This document shows positions 16,453 to 24,390 of a DNA stretch of 52,899 nucleotides, piece by piece (within the stretch, counting starts at the first letter, position 1; every line of letters starts with the position of its first letter). The notes beneath the pieces were generated by a model. It ran no database searches. It saw only the letters and a list, made by a program, of their open reading frames with translations, and was not told the origin of the DNA. The stretch is from Cytophagales bacterium. GTDB taxonomy: Bacteria > Bacteroidota > Bacteroidia > Cytophagales > Cyclobacteriaceae. The DNA is taken from the NCBI GenBank assembly GCA_027317105.1, contig DAHVFH010000030.1, positions 1-52,899 on the forward strand, written 5' to 3'. The position numbers and the translations under genes are program-made.

Positions 16453-17628
16453 CTAATTCAATAACTCATAAATCCCCGCTACCCCTTGCCCTCCACCTAC
16501 GCAAGCGGTTACCATTCCGTATTTTTTCTTTTGCCTTCTTAATTCATTGAATAACTGAACGGACAACCTAGCGCCAGTAGATCCGAGAGGATGGCCAACG
16601 GCAATGGCGCCACCGTTCACATTTAATTTTTTTCTGTCGATGCCGAGTTCTTTCACCACCGCCAATGATTGGGCAGCAAAGGCTTCGTTCAGTTCAATCA
16701 GATCAATGTCGTTCAACTTTAGGTTAGCATTTTTTAAAGCTTTAGGAATAGCCGCCACCGGACCGATGCCCATGATGCGTGGGTCAACGCCAGCCGTAGC
16801 ATAACTCACCATACGTGCGATGGGTTTTAAATTCAACTGCTTCACCATTCGCTCAGACATCACCGCCACAAAAGCGGCACCATCGGAAGTTTGAGAAGAG
16901 TTTCCAGCCGTGACTGTTCCTCCAACGGCAAAGACAGGTCTCAATTTTGAAAGCCCTTCCACGCTGGTGTCGATGCGAATGCCCTCGTCTTTGTCGTGGA
17001 TGTACTCACGGGTTTTCTTTTTCATGTTTTCATCCACATACACTTCTTTCACGGTGATAGGCACTACTTCATCTTTGAATTTTCCTTCTTTCCAGGCAGC
17101 GGCCGCTTTCATGTGCGATTCGTAAGAGAACTGATCTTGTTCTTCGCGAGTGATTTTGAATTGCTTGGAAACCTCTTCGGCCGTAAGGCCCATGCTGGTG
17201 TAGTAGGTTGGATTATCTTTCGCGATGGTGTAATTCAAGGCCGTGCGAAATCCCATCACAGGAACTAGCGACATGGACTCTGTTCCTCCCGCAATAATGA
17301 TGTCTGCTTGTCCGGCTTGTATCCGCTGACTGGCGATCGCGATGGTTTCAATACCTGAACCACAATATCGATTGACGATCATCCCGGGAACGTCCAGCCC
17401 AAGCGCAATCAAGGAAATCATTCTACCCATCTGCATGCCTTGTTCTGCCTCGGGCACGGCATTGCCAACAATCAGGTCATCGACCATTTTGTTTTCCAAA
17501 CCCGGAATTGATTTTACCAGATGCTTGATCACATCGGCAGCCAAATCATCAGGCCGCGTGAAACGAAGACCTCCTTTTTTTGCTTTTCCCACTCCGGTGC
17601 GAAATCCAGCGACTATGTAAGCTTCCAT
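16453..17628 (-). CDS. fadA: Acetyl-CoA C-acyltransferase (3-ketoacyl-CoA thiolase, FadA type)
   Basis: A 391-residue thiolase that cleaves 3-ketoacyl-CoA with CoA to give acetyl-CoA and a shortened acyl-CoA. The nucleophilic cysteine is in NRYCGSGIETIAIA, the catalytic His in GGAIAVGHPLGSTGAR and the second active-site Cys in VTACVGGGQGVAG. ELNEAFAAQS is also present. The opening EAYIVAGFRTGVGKAKKGGL is typical of degradative thiolases of the Bacillus FadA kind. It follows fadN in the operon; a decayed four-helix-bundle insertion fills the gap between the two. Length and motifs are normal and the protein is cytosolic. Confidence 0.95.
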   Translation of the reverse strand: MEAYIVAGFRTGVGKAKKGGLRFTRPDDLAADVIKHLVKSIPGLENKMVDDLIVGNAVPEAEQGMQMGRMISLIALGLDVPGMIVNRYCGSGIETIAIASQRIQAGQADIIIAGGTESMSLVPVMGFRTALNYTIAKDNPTYYTSMGLTAEEVSKQFKITREEQDQFSYESHMKAAAAWKEGKFKDEVVPITVKEVYVDENMKKKTREYIHDKDEGIRIDTSVEGLSKLRPVFAVGGTVTAGNSSQTSDGAAFVAVMSERMVKQLNLKPIARMVSYATAGVDPRIMGIGPVAAIPKALKNANLKLNDIDLIELNEAFAAQSLAVVKELGIDRKKLNVNGGAIAVGHPLGSTGARLSVQLFNELRRQKKKYGMVTACVGGGQGVAGIYELLN

Positions 17629-17659
17629 GGTTTTGTTGTTTTCGTTGTAATTGTTTTAA

Positions 17660-17693
17660 GTTGGCAGTCTGCAGACGACAGTTAGCAGTCTGG
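17660..17693 (+). repeat. GGCAGT repeat, left flank of the four-helix-bundle pseudogene
   Basis: GTTGGCAGTCTGCAGACGAC, then AGTTAGCAGTCTGG, contains several GGCAGT/GCAGTC units. A further AGTTGGCAGT follows at 17721-17730. The complementary arrangement lies on the other side of the pseudogene at 18005-18034, so the locus is bracketed by imperfect inverted repeats. Confidence 0.55.
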
Positions 17694-17740
17694 AGCTACT
17701 TTTAAAGTTTTATTTCAATTAGTTGGCAGTAATATTACGA

Positions 17741-17966
17741 CTAGACTTTAATTTTTTCTTTTGGTAAAAATTTCTCTGGATTTTCAATCATGCTATTCAA
17801 CATTCGACCTACTTCTTCTGCCGCCTGTTCCATCTCACTAAACTTGATCCACCAATGTATACTTCTCTTCCTTTGGAAATTTCTTGGTAACCTGAAATAT
17901 CTTCATCGCTAATGCAAAAGCTTTCTGGTAAACAATTAGATCCCTGTGACCTTTTAAATTACTCAT
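17741..17966 (-). pseudogene. Decayed four-helix-bundle gene between fadN and fadA
   Basis: The first frame runs from an ATG at 17966 and encodes MSNLKGHRDLIVYQKAFALA, then KIFQVTKKFPKEEKYTLVDQ, the classic first half of a four-helix-bundle protein, before a TAG at 17838-17840. In the next frame over, the sequence resumes with FSEMEQAAEEVGRMLNSMIE, then NPEKFLPKEK, the usual C-terminal helix, and stops at 17741-17743. About 40-45 central residues (the RRSxxSxxxNIAEA and xxFxxxL helices) are missing. It is therefore an internally deleted, frameshifted copy. GGCAGT-type inverted repeats flank it. Confidence 0.8.
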
Positions 17967-18004
17967 TTTATTTAGCACTGTTCGTTCAATCGAAGTCTTA
18001 ATTT

Positions 18005-18034
18005 ACTGCCGACTGTATCCTGCCACTGCCTACT
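18005..18034 (+). repeat. ACTGCC repeat, right flank of the four-helix-bundle pseudogene
   Basis: ACTGCCGACTGTATCCTGCC, then ACTGCCTACT. Its complement, GGCAGTGGCAGGATACAGTC then GGCAGT, parallels the left flank at 17660-17693. It ends one base before the fadN stop codon. Confidence 0.55.
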
Positions 18035-18035
18035 T

Positions 18036-20435
18036 CTAGTTTCTCAACGGTTTTCCCCCTGTCAATATCGCCTGAATCCTTTCCAACGTCTTTTTCTCTC
18101 CTGTCAGCGATAAAAAAGCTTCGCGTTCCAAATCCAATAAATATTGTTCGCTCACTTCTTGTGGAGAAGTCAAATCGCCACCGCACATTACGTTCGCTAT
18201 CCATTTGGCAACTTTGGCATCGTGCTCAGAAATGTACCTACCCATTTGCATACCTTGCAATCCCGCAAGGAACAATGCCTGGCCTGTGCGACCTTGTACT
18301 TTGATGTTCCGGGCTTGAGGCATCATGGTATAGCCAGCATCGGCCAACTCGATCACAGCTTCTTTGGCATCGGCAAGCTGACGGTCTTTGTTCATGGTTA
18401 TGCGATCCAATTTTTTCAATATCCCGATTTCACGCGCTTCCTCGGCAGAGGTGGCCACTTTTGCGGTGGCGATATTCATGAACGCATTTTGCAAGGCATT
18501 TAACTCCACATCGCCTTCTTGCAGGGCATCACTTACCCGTTTGGTAAATTCTTTTGTTCCACCACCCCCGGGAATTAGTCCAACACCTACTTCAACGAGG
18601 CCGATATACGTTTCAGCAGCGGCCATAGCAATATCCGCATGCATGGTCATTTCGCAGCCACCACCTAACGTGCGGCTTTGAGGCGCCACGACAACAGGTA
18701 CCGATGAATAGCGAATCCGCATCACCGAGTTTTGAAAATGCTTAATCATGAAATCGATCTCGTCATATTCTTGCTCGATGGCATACATGAAAACCAAACC
18801 AAGGTTGGCACCTAAAGAAAAATCTGAACCTTGATGGCCAATCACTAAACCTCGATAATCTTTTTCTGCCAGGTCAATCGCTTTGTTTAACCCTTCGATT
18901 ACTTCACTACCCAATGTGTAGCTCTTGGTATGCCATGCGAAGTTGAGTACACCATCGCCAAGGTCGTAAATCTTTGATCCGGGGTTTTTCCAAACCACAT
19001 TTTCACTTTTGTTTTCAAGGATCACAAAGCTTTCTCTCCCCGGAATGGATTGATAAGATTTTGAAGGGATGTCATAATATTTTTTTAACCCGGCTTCGCT
19101 TTTATAAAATGATTTATTGCCCGAGGCAACCATATCGTATACCCATTGCGCGGGTTTATATCCAGCCGCTTCCATCAAGGGAAGACTTTTCTCTACGCCT
19201 ACGGCATCCCAAGTTTCGAATGGACCAATATCCCAGCCAAACCCACCACTTACGGCATCGTCAATCCGGAAAAGTTCATCACTGATTTCGGGAATCCGGT
19301 TCGATACATATTGAAAAAGACCAAAGAAACAATCGCGATAGAAGTCACCGGCTTTATCTTTTCCCGCAAGCAACACTTTAAAACGATCTTTAAGGTTGTC
19401 GATCGTTTTTGTTGTTTCCAGTGTAGCAAACTTCGCTTTGGCTTTGGGTTTGTACTCTAATGTTTTAAGGTCGAGGGTGAGAATTTCCGTTTCTCCTTTT
19501 GCATTTTTTGTTTTCTTGTAAAAGCCCTGTCCTGTTTTGTCCCCCAGCCATTTATTTTTATCGAGTTTCTCAACAACTTCAGGCAATTTAAATATTTCGC
19601 GTGCTTCGTCTTTTACCAATCCTGTATAAAGGTTGTTGGCTACTTTCACCAGCGTGTCAAGGCCAACTACATCAGAAGTTCTGAAGGTAGCTGATTTTGG
19701 CCTGCCAATTACCGGGCCAGTAAGTTTATCAACCTCATCCACATTGAGGTCGAATTTTTTCATAGAGTCAATTACCTTCATTAACCCCCAAACGCCTACG
19801 CGATTGCCAATGAAAGCGGGCGTGTCTTTACAAAGCACCGTGGTCTTTCCTAAGAAAAGATCACCGAAATGCATTAAGAATTTAGTAACGCTAGGATCGG
19901 TTTTGGCGGTCGGAATAATTTCCAGTAACTTTAAGTAACGTGGAGGATTAAAAAAGTGGGTGCCTGCAAAATGCTTTTGAAAATCTTCGCTTCTCCCTTC
20001 AGCCATTAAATGAATGGGAATGCCTGAGGTATTGGAAGTAATCAGTGTTCCGGGTGTTCTGTATTTCTCAACTTCCTCGTAGACTTTCTTTTTGATGTCC
20101 AAATTTTCAACCACCACTTCAATCGTCCAGTCGTAGTTTTTGATCTTGGGCATGTCGTCAGTAAAATTTCCAAGTTGGATGCGGGATGCAAATTTCTTAC
20201 TGAACAACGAAGCCGGGTTGGCCTTTAGTGTCGCTTCGAAGGCGCCATTTACGATCCGATTTTTTACGGCCGGATGATCGAGCGTCAAGCTTTTCTTCTT
20301 TTCGTCCTCGGTCAGTTCTTTCGGAGCAATGTCCAGTAACATAACTTCACAGCCAATGTTGGCGAAATGGCAGGCGATCCGGGATCCCATGATGCCTGAT
20401 CCTAATACAGCTACTTTGCGAATGGTACGATTCAT
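18036..20435 (-). CDS. fadN: 3-hydroxyacyl-CoA dehydrogenase / enoyl-CoA hydratase, FadN type
   Basis: A bifunctional beta-oxidation enzyme of 799 residues. The order is that of FadN: the NAD-binding dehydrogenase comes first (VAVLGSGIMGSRIACHFANI at about 8-27, then FAGTHFFNPPRYLKLLEIIP containing the catalytic His region and DTPAFIGNRVG), then two C-terminal dehydrogenase domains, then a crotonase domain from about residue 480 (LVIGHQGSDFSLGANLG and EVGVGLIPGGGGTKEF, the oxyanion and hydratase region). It hydrates 2-enoyl-CoA and oxidises the L-3-hydroxyacyl product for the thiolase encoded next. A MarR gene precedes it by 25 bases. The order fadN-fadA-fadE is the same as the Bacillus operon. 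Confidence 0.95.
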   Translation of the reverse strand: MNRTIRKVAVLGSGIMGSRIACHFANIGCEVMLLDIAPKELTEDEKKKSLTLDHPAVKNRIVNGAFEATLKANPASLFSKKFASRIQLGNFTDDMPKIKNYDWTIEVVVENLDIKKKVYEEVEKYRTPGTLITSNTSGIPIHLMAEGRSEDFQKHFAGTHFFNPPRYLKLLEIIPTAKTDPSVTKFLMHFGDLFLGKTTVLCKDTPAFIGNRVGVWGLMKVIDSMKKFDLNVDEVDKLTGPVIGRPKSATFRTSDVVGLDTLVKVANNLYTGLVKDEAREIFKLPEVVEKLDKNKWLGDKTGQGFYKKTKNAKGETEILTLDLKTLEYKPKAKAKFATLETTKTIDNLKDRFKVLLAGKDKAGDFYRDCFFGLFQYVSNRIPEISDELFRIDDAVSGGFGWDIGPFETWDAVGVEKSLPLMEAAGYKPAQWVYDMVASGNKSFYKSEAGLKKYYDIPSKSYQSIPGRESFVILENKSENVVWKNPGSKIYDLGDGVLNFAWHTKSYTLGSEVIEGLNKAIDLAEKDYRGLVIGHQGSDFSLGANLGLVFMYAIEQEYDEIDFMIKHFQNSVMRIRYSSVPVVVAPQSRTLGGGCEMTMHADIAMAAAETYIGLVEVGVGLIPGGGGTKEFTKRVSDALQEGDVELNALQNAFMNIATAKVATSAEEAREIGILKKLDRITMNKDRQLADAKEAVIELADAGYTMMPQARNIKVQGRTGQALFLAGLQGMQMGRYISEHDAKVAKWIANVMCGGDLTSPQEVSEQYLLDLEREAFLSLTGEKKTLERIQAILTGGKPLRN

Positions 20436-20460
20436 AGTGTGGAGTTGATCAATGATGAAT

Positions 20461-20910
20461 TTAAACGTTGACTCTTCTTAGTATATTATTTTTTTCTACT
20501 AATTGGTTTATTCCCTGAACGACTTCAAAAAACACTTTTAATTTTTGTTCGGGAATTTCTTCGCGAACCGCCTCGTTAAAACGAAGCACAATCTCCTTTG
20601 AAAGCTCTCTCCTCTTTTTCCCTTCGTTGGTCAGCATAATGCGCACCGTGCGCTTGTCATTTTTATCCGAGACGCGCTTAATCAACTTTTTTTCCTCCAT
20701 GGATTTCAACAAGCGCGAAAGGCTTCTTGGTTCCAATCCCATGAGCGGGCCAATTTTTGTTGTCGGTGTTCCTTCGTCACCATGAATACTAAGTAGCGCA
20801 AAGCCAATCGACATAGAACCACCATACTTTGCTGCTTGTTGGTTGTAGATCCTGGAAATTCCATGCCATGCAATACGAATATTATGGTCTATGGTTTCCT
20901 CTCTTTTCAT
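20461..20910 (-). CDS. MarR-family transcriptional regulator of the fad operon
   Basis: The 149-residue protein has the MarR winged-helix fold: a first helix (IAWHGISRIYNQQAAKY), the recognition region GTPTTKIGPLMGLEPRSLSRLLKSM, then the wing KLIKRVSDKNDKRTVRIMLTNEGKKRRE with the DxRxxxxxLT signature, and a dimerisation helix. MarR proteins are usually repressors that release DNA on binding a small ligand; an acyl-CoA would fit here, by inference. It is the promoter-proximal gene of the beta-oxidation operon, 25 bases before fadN. A perfect palindrome at 20949-20966 upstream of its start is the likely operator, implying autoregulation. Confidence 0.9.
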   Translation of the reverse strand: MKREETIDHNIRIAWHGISRIYNQQAAKYGGSMSIGFALLSIHGDEGTPTTKIGPLMGLEPRSLSRLLKSMEEKKLIKRVSDKNDKRTVRIMLTNEGKKRRELSKEIVLRFNEAVREEIPEQKLKVFFEVVQGINQLVEKNNILRRVNV

Positions 20911-20930
20911 CGGTTAGTTGCTAACGATGA

Positions 20931-20966
20931 CGAAGGTATAAAAATATTTGGTATGCGTGCATACCA
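20931..20966 (-). promoter_or_regulatory. Probable MarR operator and promoter of the fad operon
   Basis: TGGTATGC, GT, GCATACCA (20949-20966) is a perfect palindrome with 8-bp arms, the size expected for a MarR dimer. On the minus strand it is followed by TACCTTCG (20938-20931), one mismatch from the TAnnTTTG box, 20 bases before the ATG. The palindrome lies at roughly the -20 to -35 position, so binding would block polymerase. Confidence 0.7.
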
Positions 20967-21117
20967 TTAAAAATATTTTTAAATTCTTTTAGAAGACTGA
21001 ACAGTTCAAGGGTGTGCTGATATGCCCTTCTGTTCCGAAGGCTTTACCCGAACTTGCTCATTCATCATCCTTTTTTTATTATCAAATTCGGTCATTTATT
21101 GGTAATTTGCTTTAAAC

Positions 21118-23025
21118 ATGGTCAATAGATTCTTTTTTACTGCTCTTATATTGATCGTTGCAGTTGCAGAAATACCTTGTTTTGGCCAGCAGGGTGGAAA
21201 ACTACCCGATAGTCTTGAGGTCATTTTTAAGCGACCGGATGATTCAATCAAAGTTGATATTCTTAATAAATATATAATCCAGATTCGCGAAGGAGATAAT
21301 GTTGCGGCCATGGATTTGGCTGTAAAGGCACGTGAGCTGGCGAAAGCTATTGATTACAAAAAGGGACTGGCCGGTGCGCTGGCCAACATAGGCTGGATAT
21401 ACTACCGACAGGGTGACTTCCCTGCAGCGCTTGAGAATACAACTCATTCCCTTACGATTTCAGATTCTTTAAGAGATGATAAAGAAATAGGGAACGGCCT
21501 CAATAATCTAGCGTCCATTTATGTGGAGCAAAAAGACTACCCTAAAGCATTACAAACTTTTAAGAAGGCATTGACGTGGGCGAAAAGAGCGAATGAGAAA
21601 TTCATTGTTGGACGTAGTTTTAACAACATCGCTTACGTTTTTTTCCTTACCCACGTTCTTGATTCTGCAAAGCGCTATGCAGAGGCGGGCATTTCAGAAA
21701 CTAAGGGCTATTCTGAAGGCTTTGGAAGGCGAACGCTTGGTGATATTTATGTTGAGGAAAATAAACCGGAAGAGGCTGAATTGAATTACCTAAAATCCAT
21801 AGCGATAGCAGACAGCAATAAAAGCTACAGCCTAAAAGTTTCTACCATGCACCGCCTGGGTAAATTGTATCTAGGCCGCGGTAAAACGGAACGCGCTATT
21901 AAATTATTAAAAGCGAGTGAAACCTTATGTAAAAAATTCTGGCTTCGCAATGAACTTGCCAACACGTATAAGGTGCTGGCGTCCGCCTACCAACAATACT
22001 CGAACTTTGCCAGCGCTTCCACCTATTTTGAAAAATACATTTCCTTGAATGATTCCTTGTACAATGAAGCGAGGAGCAAGCAAATTGCCCTACTTGAAAA
22101 TATATATAATGGCGCGAAAATTGATTTGCTGACTAAGGAAAACCAGTTGAAAGACAAAGCAATCAAATCGCAACGGTTAAAATCGCTGGTTGCTGTGGGA
22201 GGGCTAATTGTATTCGTTGCTTTTGCATTTCTCCTCAACCGAAGTAACCAAAGAATAAAATCAGTGAATGCACAACTTGAAAAGAAAAATAAAGAGATCA
22301 GCGAGCGTGGCGAGGAATTAAAAGCACAAACGGAAGAACTTAGCCGACTCAATAACACCAAAGACAAATTATTCTCCATTATTTCTCATGACCTCCGCGG
22401 CCCACTCAATTCTTTATCTGGCCTGCTTCAATTGGAAGAAAAAGGATTTCTTAGCGAGGAAGAGTTTCGGACACACATCACAGCACTTACTAAGAATACG
22501 AATAGGACGAAAGAACTGGTAGACAACTTGCTGTTTTGGAGCAGCACACAATTAAAAAAGGTAACCCCTAATCCTCAGCAATTCGATATAAAAGCGCTGT
22601 CGGATTCAGTAATATTATTATATGAAAAGCAATTTCAGGAGAAAGCGATTCGAGTGACCAGTGGGGTCACCGAATTATCGGTCTGGGCGGATGCTGACAT
22701 GATCGCCTTGGTGCTAAGAAATTTAATCTCCAATGCATTAAAGTTTTCTAAGTCAGGAGGCGTAATTGCCATGGGCAACGAAGTAGAGAATCAACAAGTA
22801 AAATATTTTGTAAAAGATGACGGCATTGGCCTTTCAAAAGAAATGATGAGCCGGCTTTTTTCAGGAGAAATGCTCTCGACTAAGGGTACCGAAAATGAGG
22901 CGGGCACTGGTTTAGGAATTCAACTGTGCATCGACTTTGTTAATAAAAATGGAGGGCGGTTATGGGTTGATAGCGTAGAGGGCGTAGGTTCAACGTTCTG
23001 GTTTACGTTGCCACTGCCGGCCTAG
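21118..23025 (+). CDS. TPR-containing membrane sensor histidine kinase
   Basis: A 635-residue hybrid sensor. A signal peptide (about 1-23, ending CFG-QQ) is followed by a periplasmic array of about six tetratricopeptide repeats (35-320; for example ALANIGWIYYRQGDFPAALE and GLNNLASIYVEQKDYPKALQ), one membrane helix (VAVGGLIVFVAFAFLL), a coiled coil, a HisKA domain with the phosphorylated His in FSIISHDLRGPLNSL, and an HATPase domain (NLISNALKFSK, DDGIGLS, GTGLGIQL). This architecture is common in Bacteroidota. No response regulator is adjacent, so it is an orphan kinase. Its 3' end overlaps the convergent methyltransferase gene by 23 bases. Confidence 0.93.
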   Translation: MVNRFFFTALILIVAVAEIPCFGQQGGKLPDSLEVIFKRPDDSIKVDILNKYIIQIREGDNVAAMDLAVKARELAKAIDYKKGLAGALANIGWIYYRQGDFPAALENTTHSLTISDSLRDDKEIGNGLNNLASIYVEQKDYPKALQTFKKALTWAKRANEKFIVGRSFNNIAYVFFLTHVLDSAKRYAEAGISETKGYSEGFGRRTLGDIYVEENKPEEAELNYLKSIAIADSNKSYSLKVSTMHRLGKLYLGRGKTERAIKLLKASETLCKKFWLRNELANTYKVLASAYQQYSNFASASTYFEKYISLNDSLYNEARSKQIALLENIYNGAKIDLLTKENQLKDKAIKSQRLKSLVAVGGLIVFVAFAFLLNRSNQRIKSVNAQLEKKNKEISERGEELKAQTEELSRLNNTKDKLFSIISHDLRGPLNSLSGLLQLEEKGFLSEEEFRTHITALTKNTNRTKELVDNLLFWSSTQLKKVTPNPQQFDIKALSDSVILLYEKQFQEKAIRVTSGVTELSVWADADMIALVLRNLISNALKFSKSGGVIAMGNEVENQQVKYFVKDDGIGLSKEMMSRLFSGEMLSTKGTENEAGTGLGIQLCIDFVNKNGGRLWVDSVEGVGSTFWFTLPLPA

Positions 23026-24187
23026 GATTTTGTCGCCTGCTTCCGCCATACAATTCATATTCTAATAAGCGACAATCGAGCTTAGCTGAATAAAATTCAA
23101 TCCTACGGTTAGCTTTAAGGCCAACCTTCTTGGCTAAATCCATGTTTCCGGTAAAAATATAGCCAAGGTAGCCTTGGCATTTCTTTTTAAGGAAATCCCC
23201 AATTCGGGCATACGTTTCTTCCAATTCAACAACATCGCCCATGCGCTCTCCATATTCGGGATTAATGAAAACGACACCTGGCGAAGAAGGGATCTCGGTT
23301 GCTTCAAAGTCGCATAACTGGAATTCAATAAACGATTCCACCCCAGCGGCAGCCGCATTGATTTTAGAAATATCAATGGCATCCTGATTAATATCACTGG
23401 CGATTACTTTTAGTCCGGGCACATCGATGATTTGCTTCCTTAGCTTTTCACTTTCGATTTGATAGAACTTTTCATCAAAGCCGAGCACATGCATGAACGA
23501 ATAGTTTTTTCGATAAAGCCCTGGCTTACGGTTGGTGGCGAGCATTACCGCTTCGATAGCCACCGTGGCCGAGCCGCACATCGGATTTATAAAGGGTGAT
23601 TGACGATCCCATTTTGTGGCCATAAGTGTGGCACTGGCCAGCGCTTCAAGCATTGGGGCTTTTCCGGGGATTTTGCGATAACCATGTTTGGCTAACGTTT
23701 CACCTGATGTGTCGAGAAAAATTTCAGCACGCTCCTCTTTCCAATACAAATGGAAAACCGCTTTGTCTAAATCCGAACCAGAGTTCGGGCGAGGCCCCAC
23801 TTCTCTGCGAAACCGATCAGCGATAGCATCTTTCACTTTTACATTCACAAACATTTCGTTATTGATTGTAAAGTGCTCTGCGTGACTGGTCACGGTAAAA
23901 TAACCGTCAGGCGATATGATTTTTTCCCACTCGTAGGCGATCAATTTCTCGTAAAGTATTTCAGGGCCATCGCATTTAAAAGAAGTTAAGGAATAGAGTA
24001 CCTGACTGGCGCATCGCAAATTCATGTTTAGCAAAATGCAATCTTTAACGGTGCCTTGTAGCTCCACGCCAGTCACAAAAGTCTTCTCAACATTAAATCC
24101 TAAATCAGCAACCTCCTTTTCTAAAATAGCCGATAGGCGTTTATTGCAGGTGATCACTATCCGTGCTGGGGTATTGAAGATGTCCAT
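23003..24187 (-). CDS. THUMP-domain 23S rRNA (guanine-N2) methyltransferase, RlmL type
   Basis: A 394-residue RNA methyltransferase with an N-terminal ferredoxin-like/THUMP region (about 45-160, including LRCASQVLYSL and HAEHFTINNEMFVNVKVKDA) and a Rossmann methylase domain: the SGSDLDKAVFHLYWK and LASATLMATKWDRQSPFINP entry, the SAM-binding segment PMCGSATVAIEA, a second acidic DINQDA, and the catalytic INPEYGERMGD. It methylates the exocyclic amine of a guanine in 23S rRNA, probably G2445, as in RlmL. The catalytic tetrapeptide is NPEY rather than the usual NPPY. The gene is convergent with, and overlaps, the TPR kinase. Confidence 0.88.
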   Translation of the reverse strand: MDIFNTPARIVITCNKRLSAILEKEVADLGFNVEKTFVTGVELQGTVKDCILLNMNLRCASQVLYSLTSFKCDGPEILYEKLIAYEWEKIISPDGYFTVTSHAEHFTINNEMFVNVKVKDAIADRFRREVGPRPNSGSDLDKAVFHLYWKEERAEIFLDTSGETLAKHGYRKIPGKAPMLEALASATLMATKWDRQSPFINPMCGSATVAIEAVMLATNRKPGLYRKNYSFMHVLGFDEKFYQIESEKLRKQIIDVPGLKVIASDINQDAIDISKINAAAAGVESFIEFQLCDFEATEIPSSPGVVFINPEYGERMGDVVELEETYARIGDFLKKKCQGYLGYIFTGNMDLAKKVGLKANRRIEFYSAKLDCRLLEYELYGGSRRQNPRPAVAT

Positions 24188-24369
24188 TTAAAAATAATTT
24201 GGCCTATTTAGCGTAATTGCATTTTACGGGTTTATTACGTTTCAGATGGCAAGCTGCCTAAAATTTCCTTTTTAAACACCTCGTTTAGATTGTATTTTTC
24301 AAAATAGATTTGAGTCTAGCTACGAAGAAGTACGCTCCCGGAAAAAAGAGTGTCTACTTTTATATTCTT

Positions 24370-24377
24370 TACTTTTG
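24370..24377 (+). promoter_or_regulatory. -7 box TACTTTTG before the MATE gene
   Basis: Exact TAnnTTTG match, ending 13 bases before the ATG of the MATE transporter gene. It gives a very short leader. No obvious -33 TTG at the right distance. Confidence 0.5.
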
Positions 24378-24390
24378 AAGTTCCGATCTC

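Noticed and set aside
7979..18034. A diversity-generating retroelement, because four-helix-bundle proteins resemble Avd
   Set aside because: No reverse transcriptase, template repeat or variable repeat is present near any of the three loci.
14222..20435. Long open frames on the plus strand opposite the fadE, fadA and fadN genes
   Set aside because: They mirror the codon pattern of the real genes, lack homology, and have no promoter or sensible start; they are antisense shadows.
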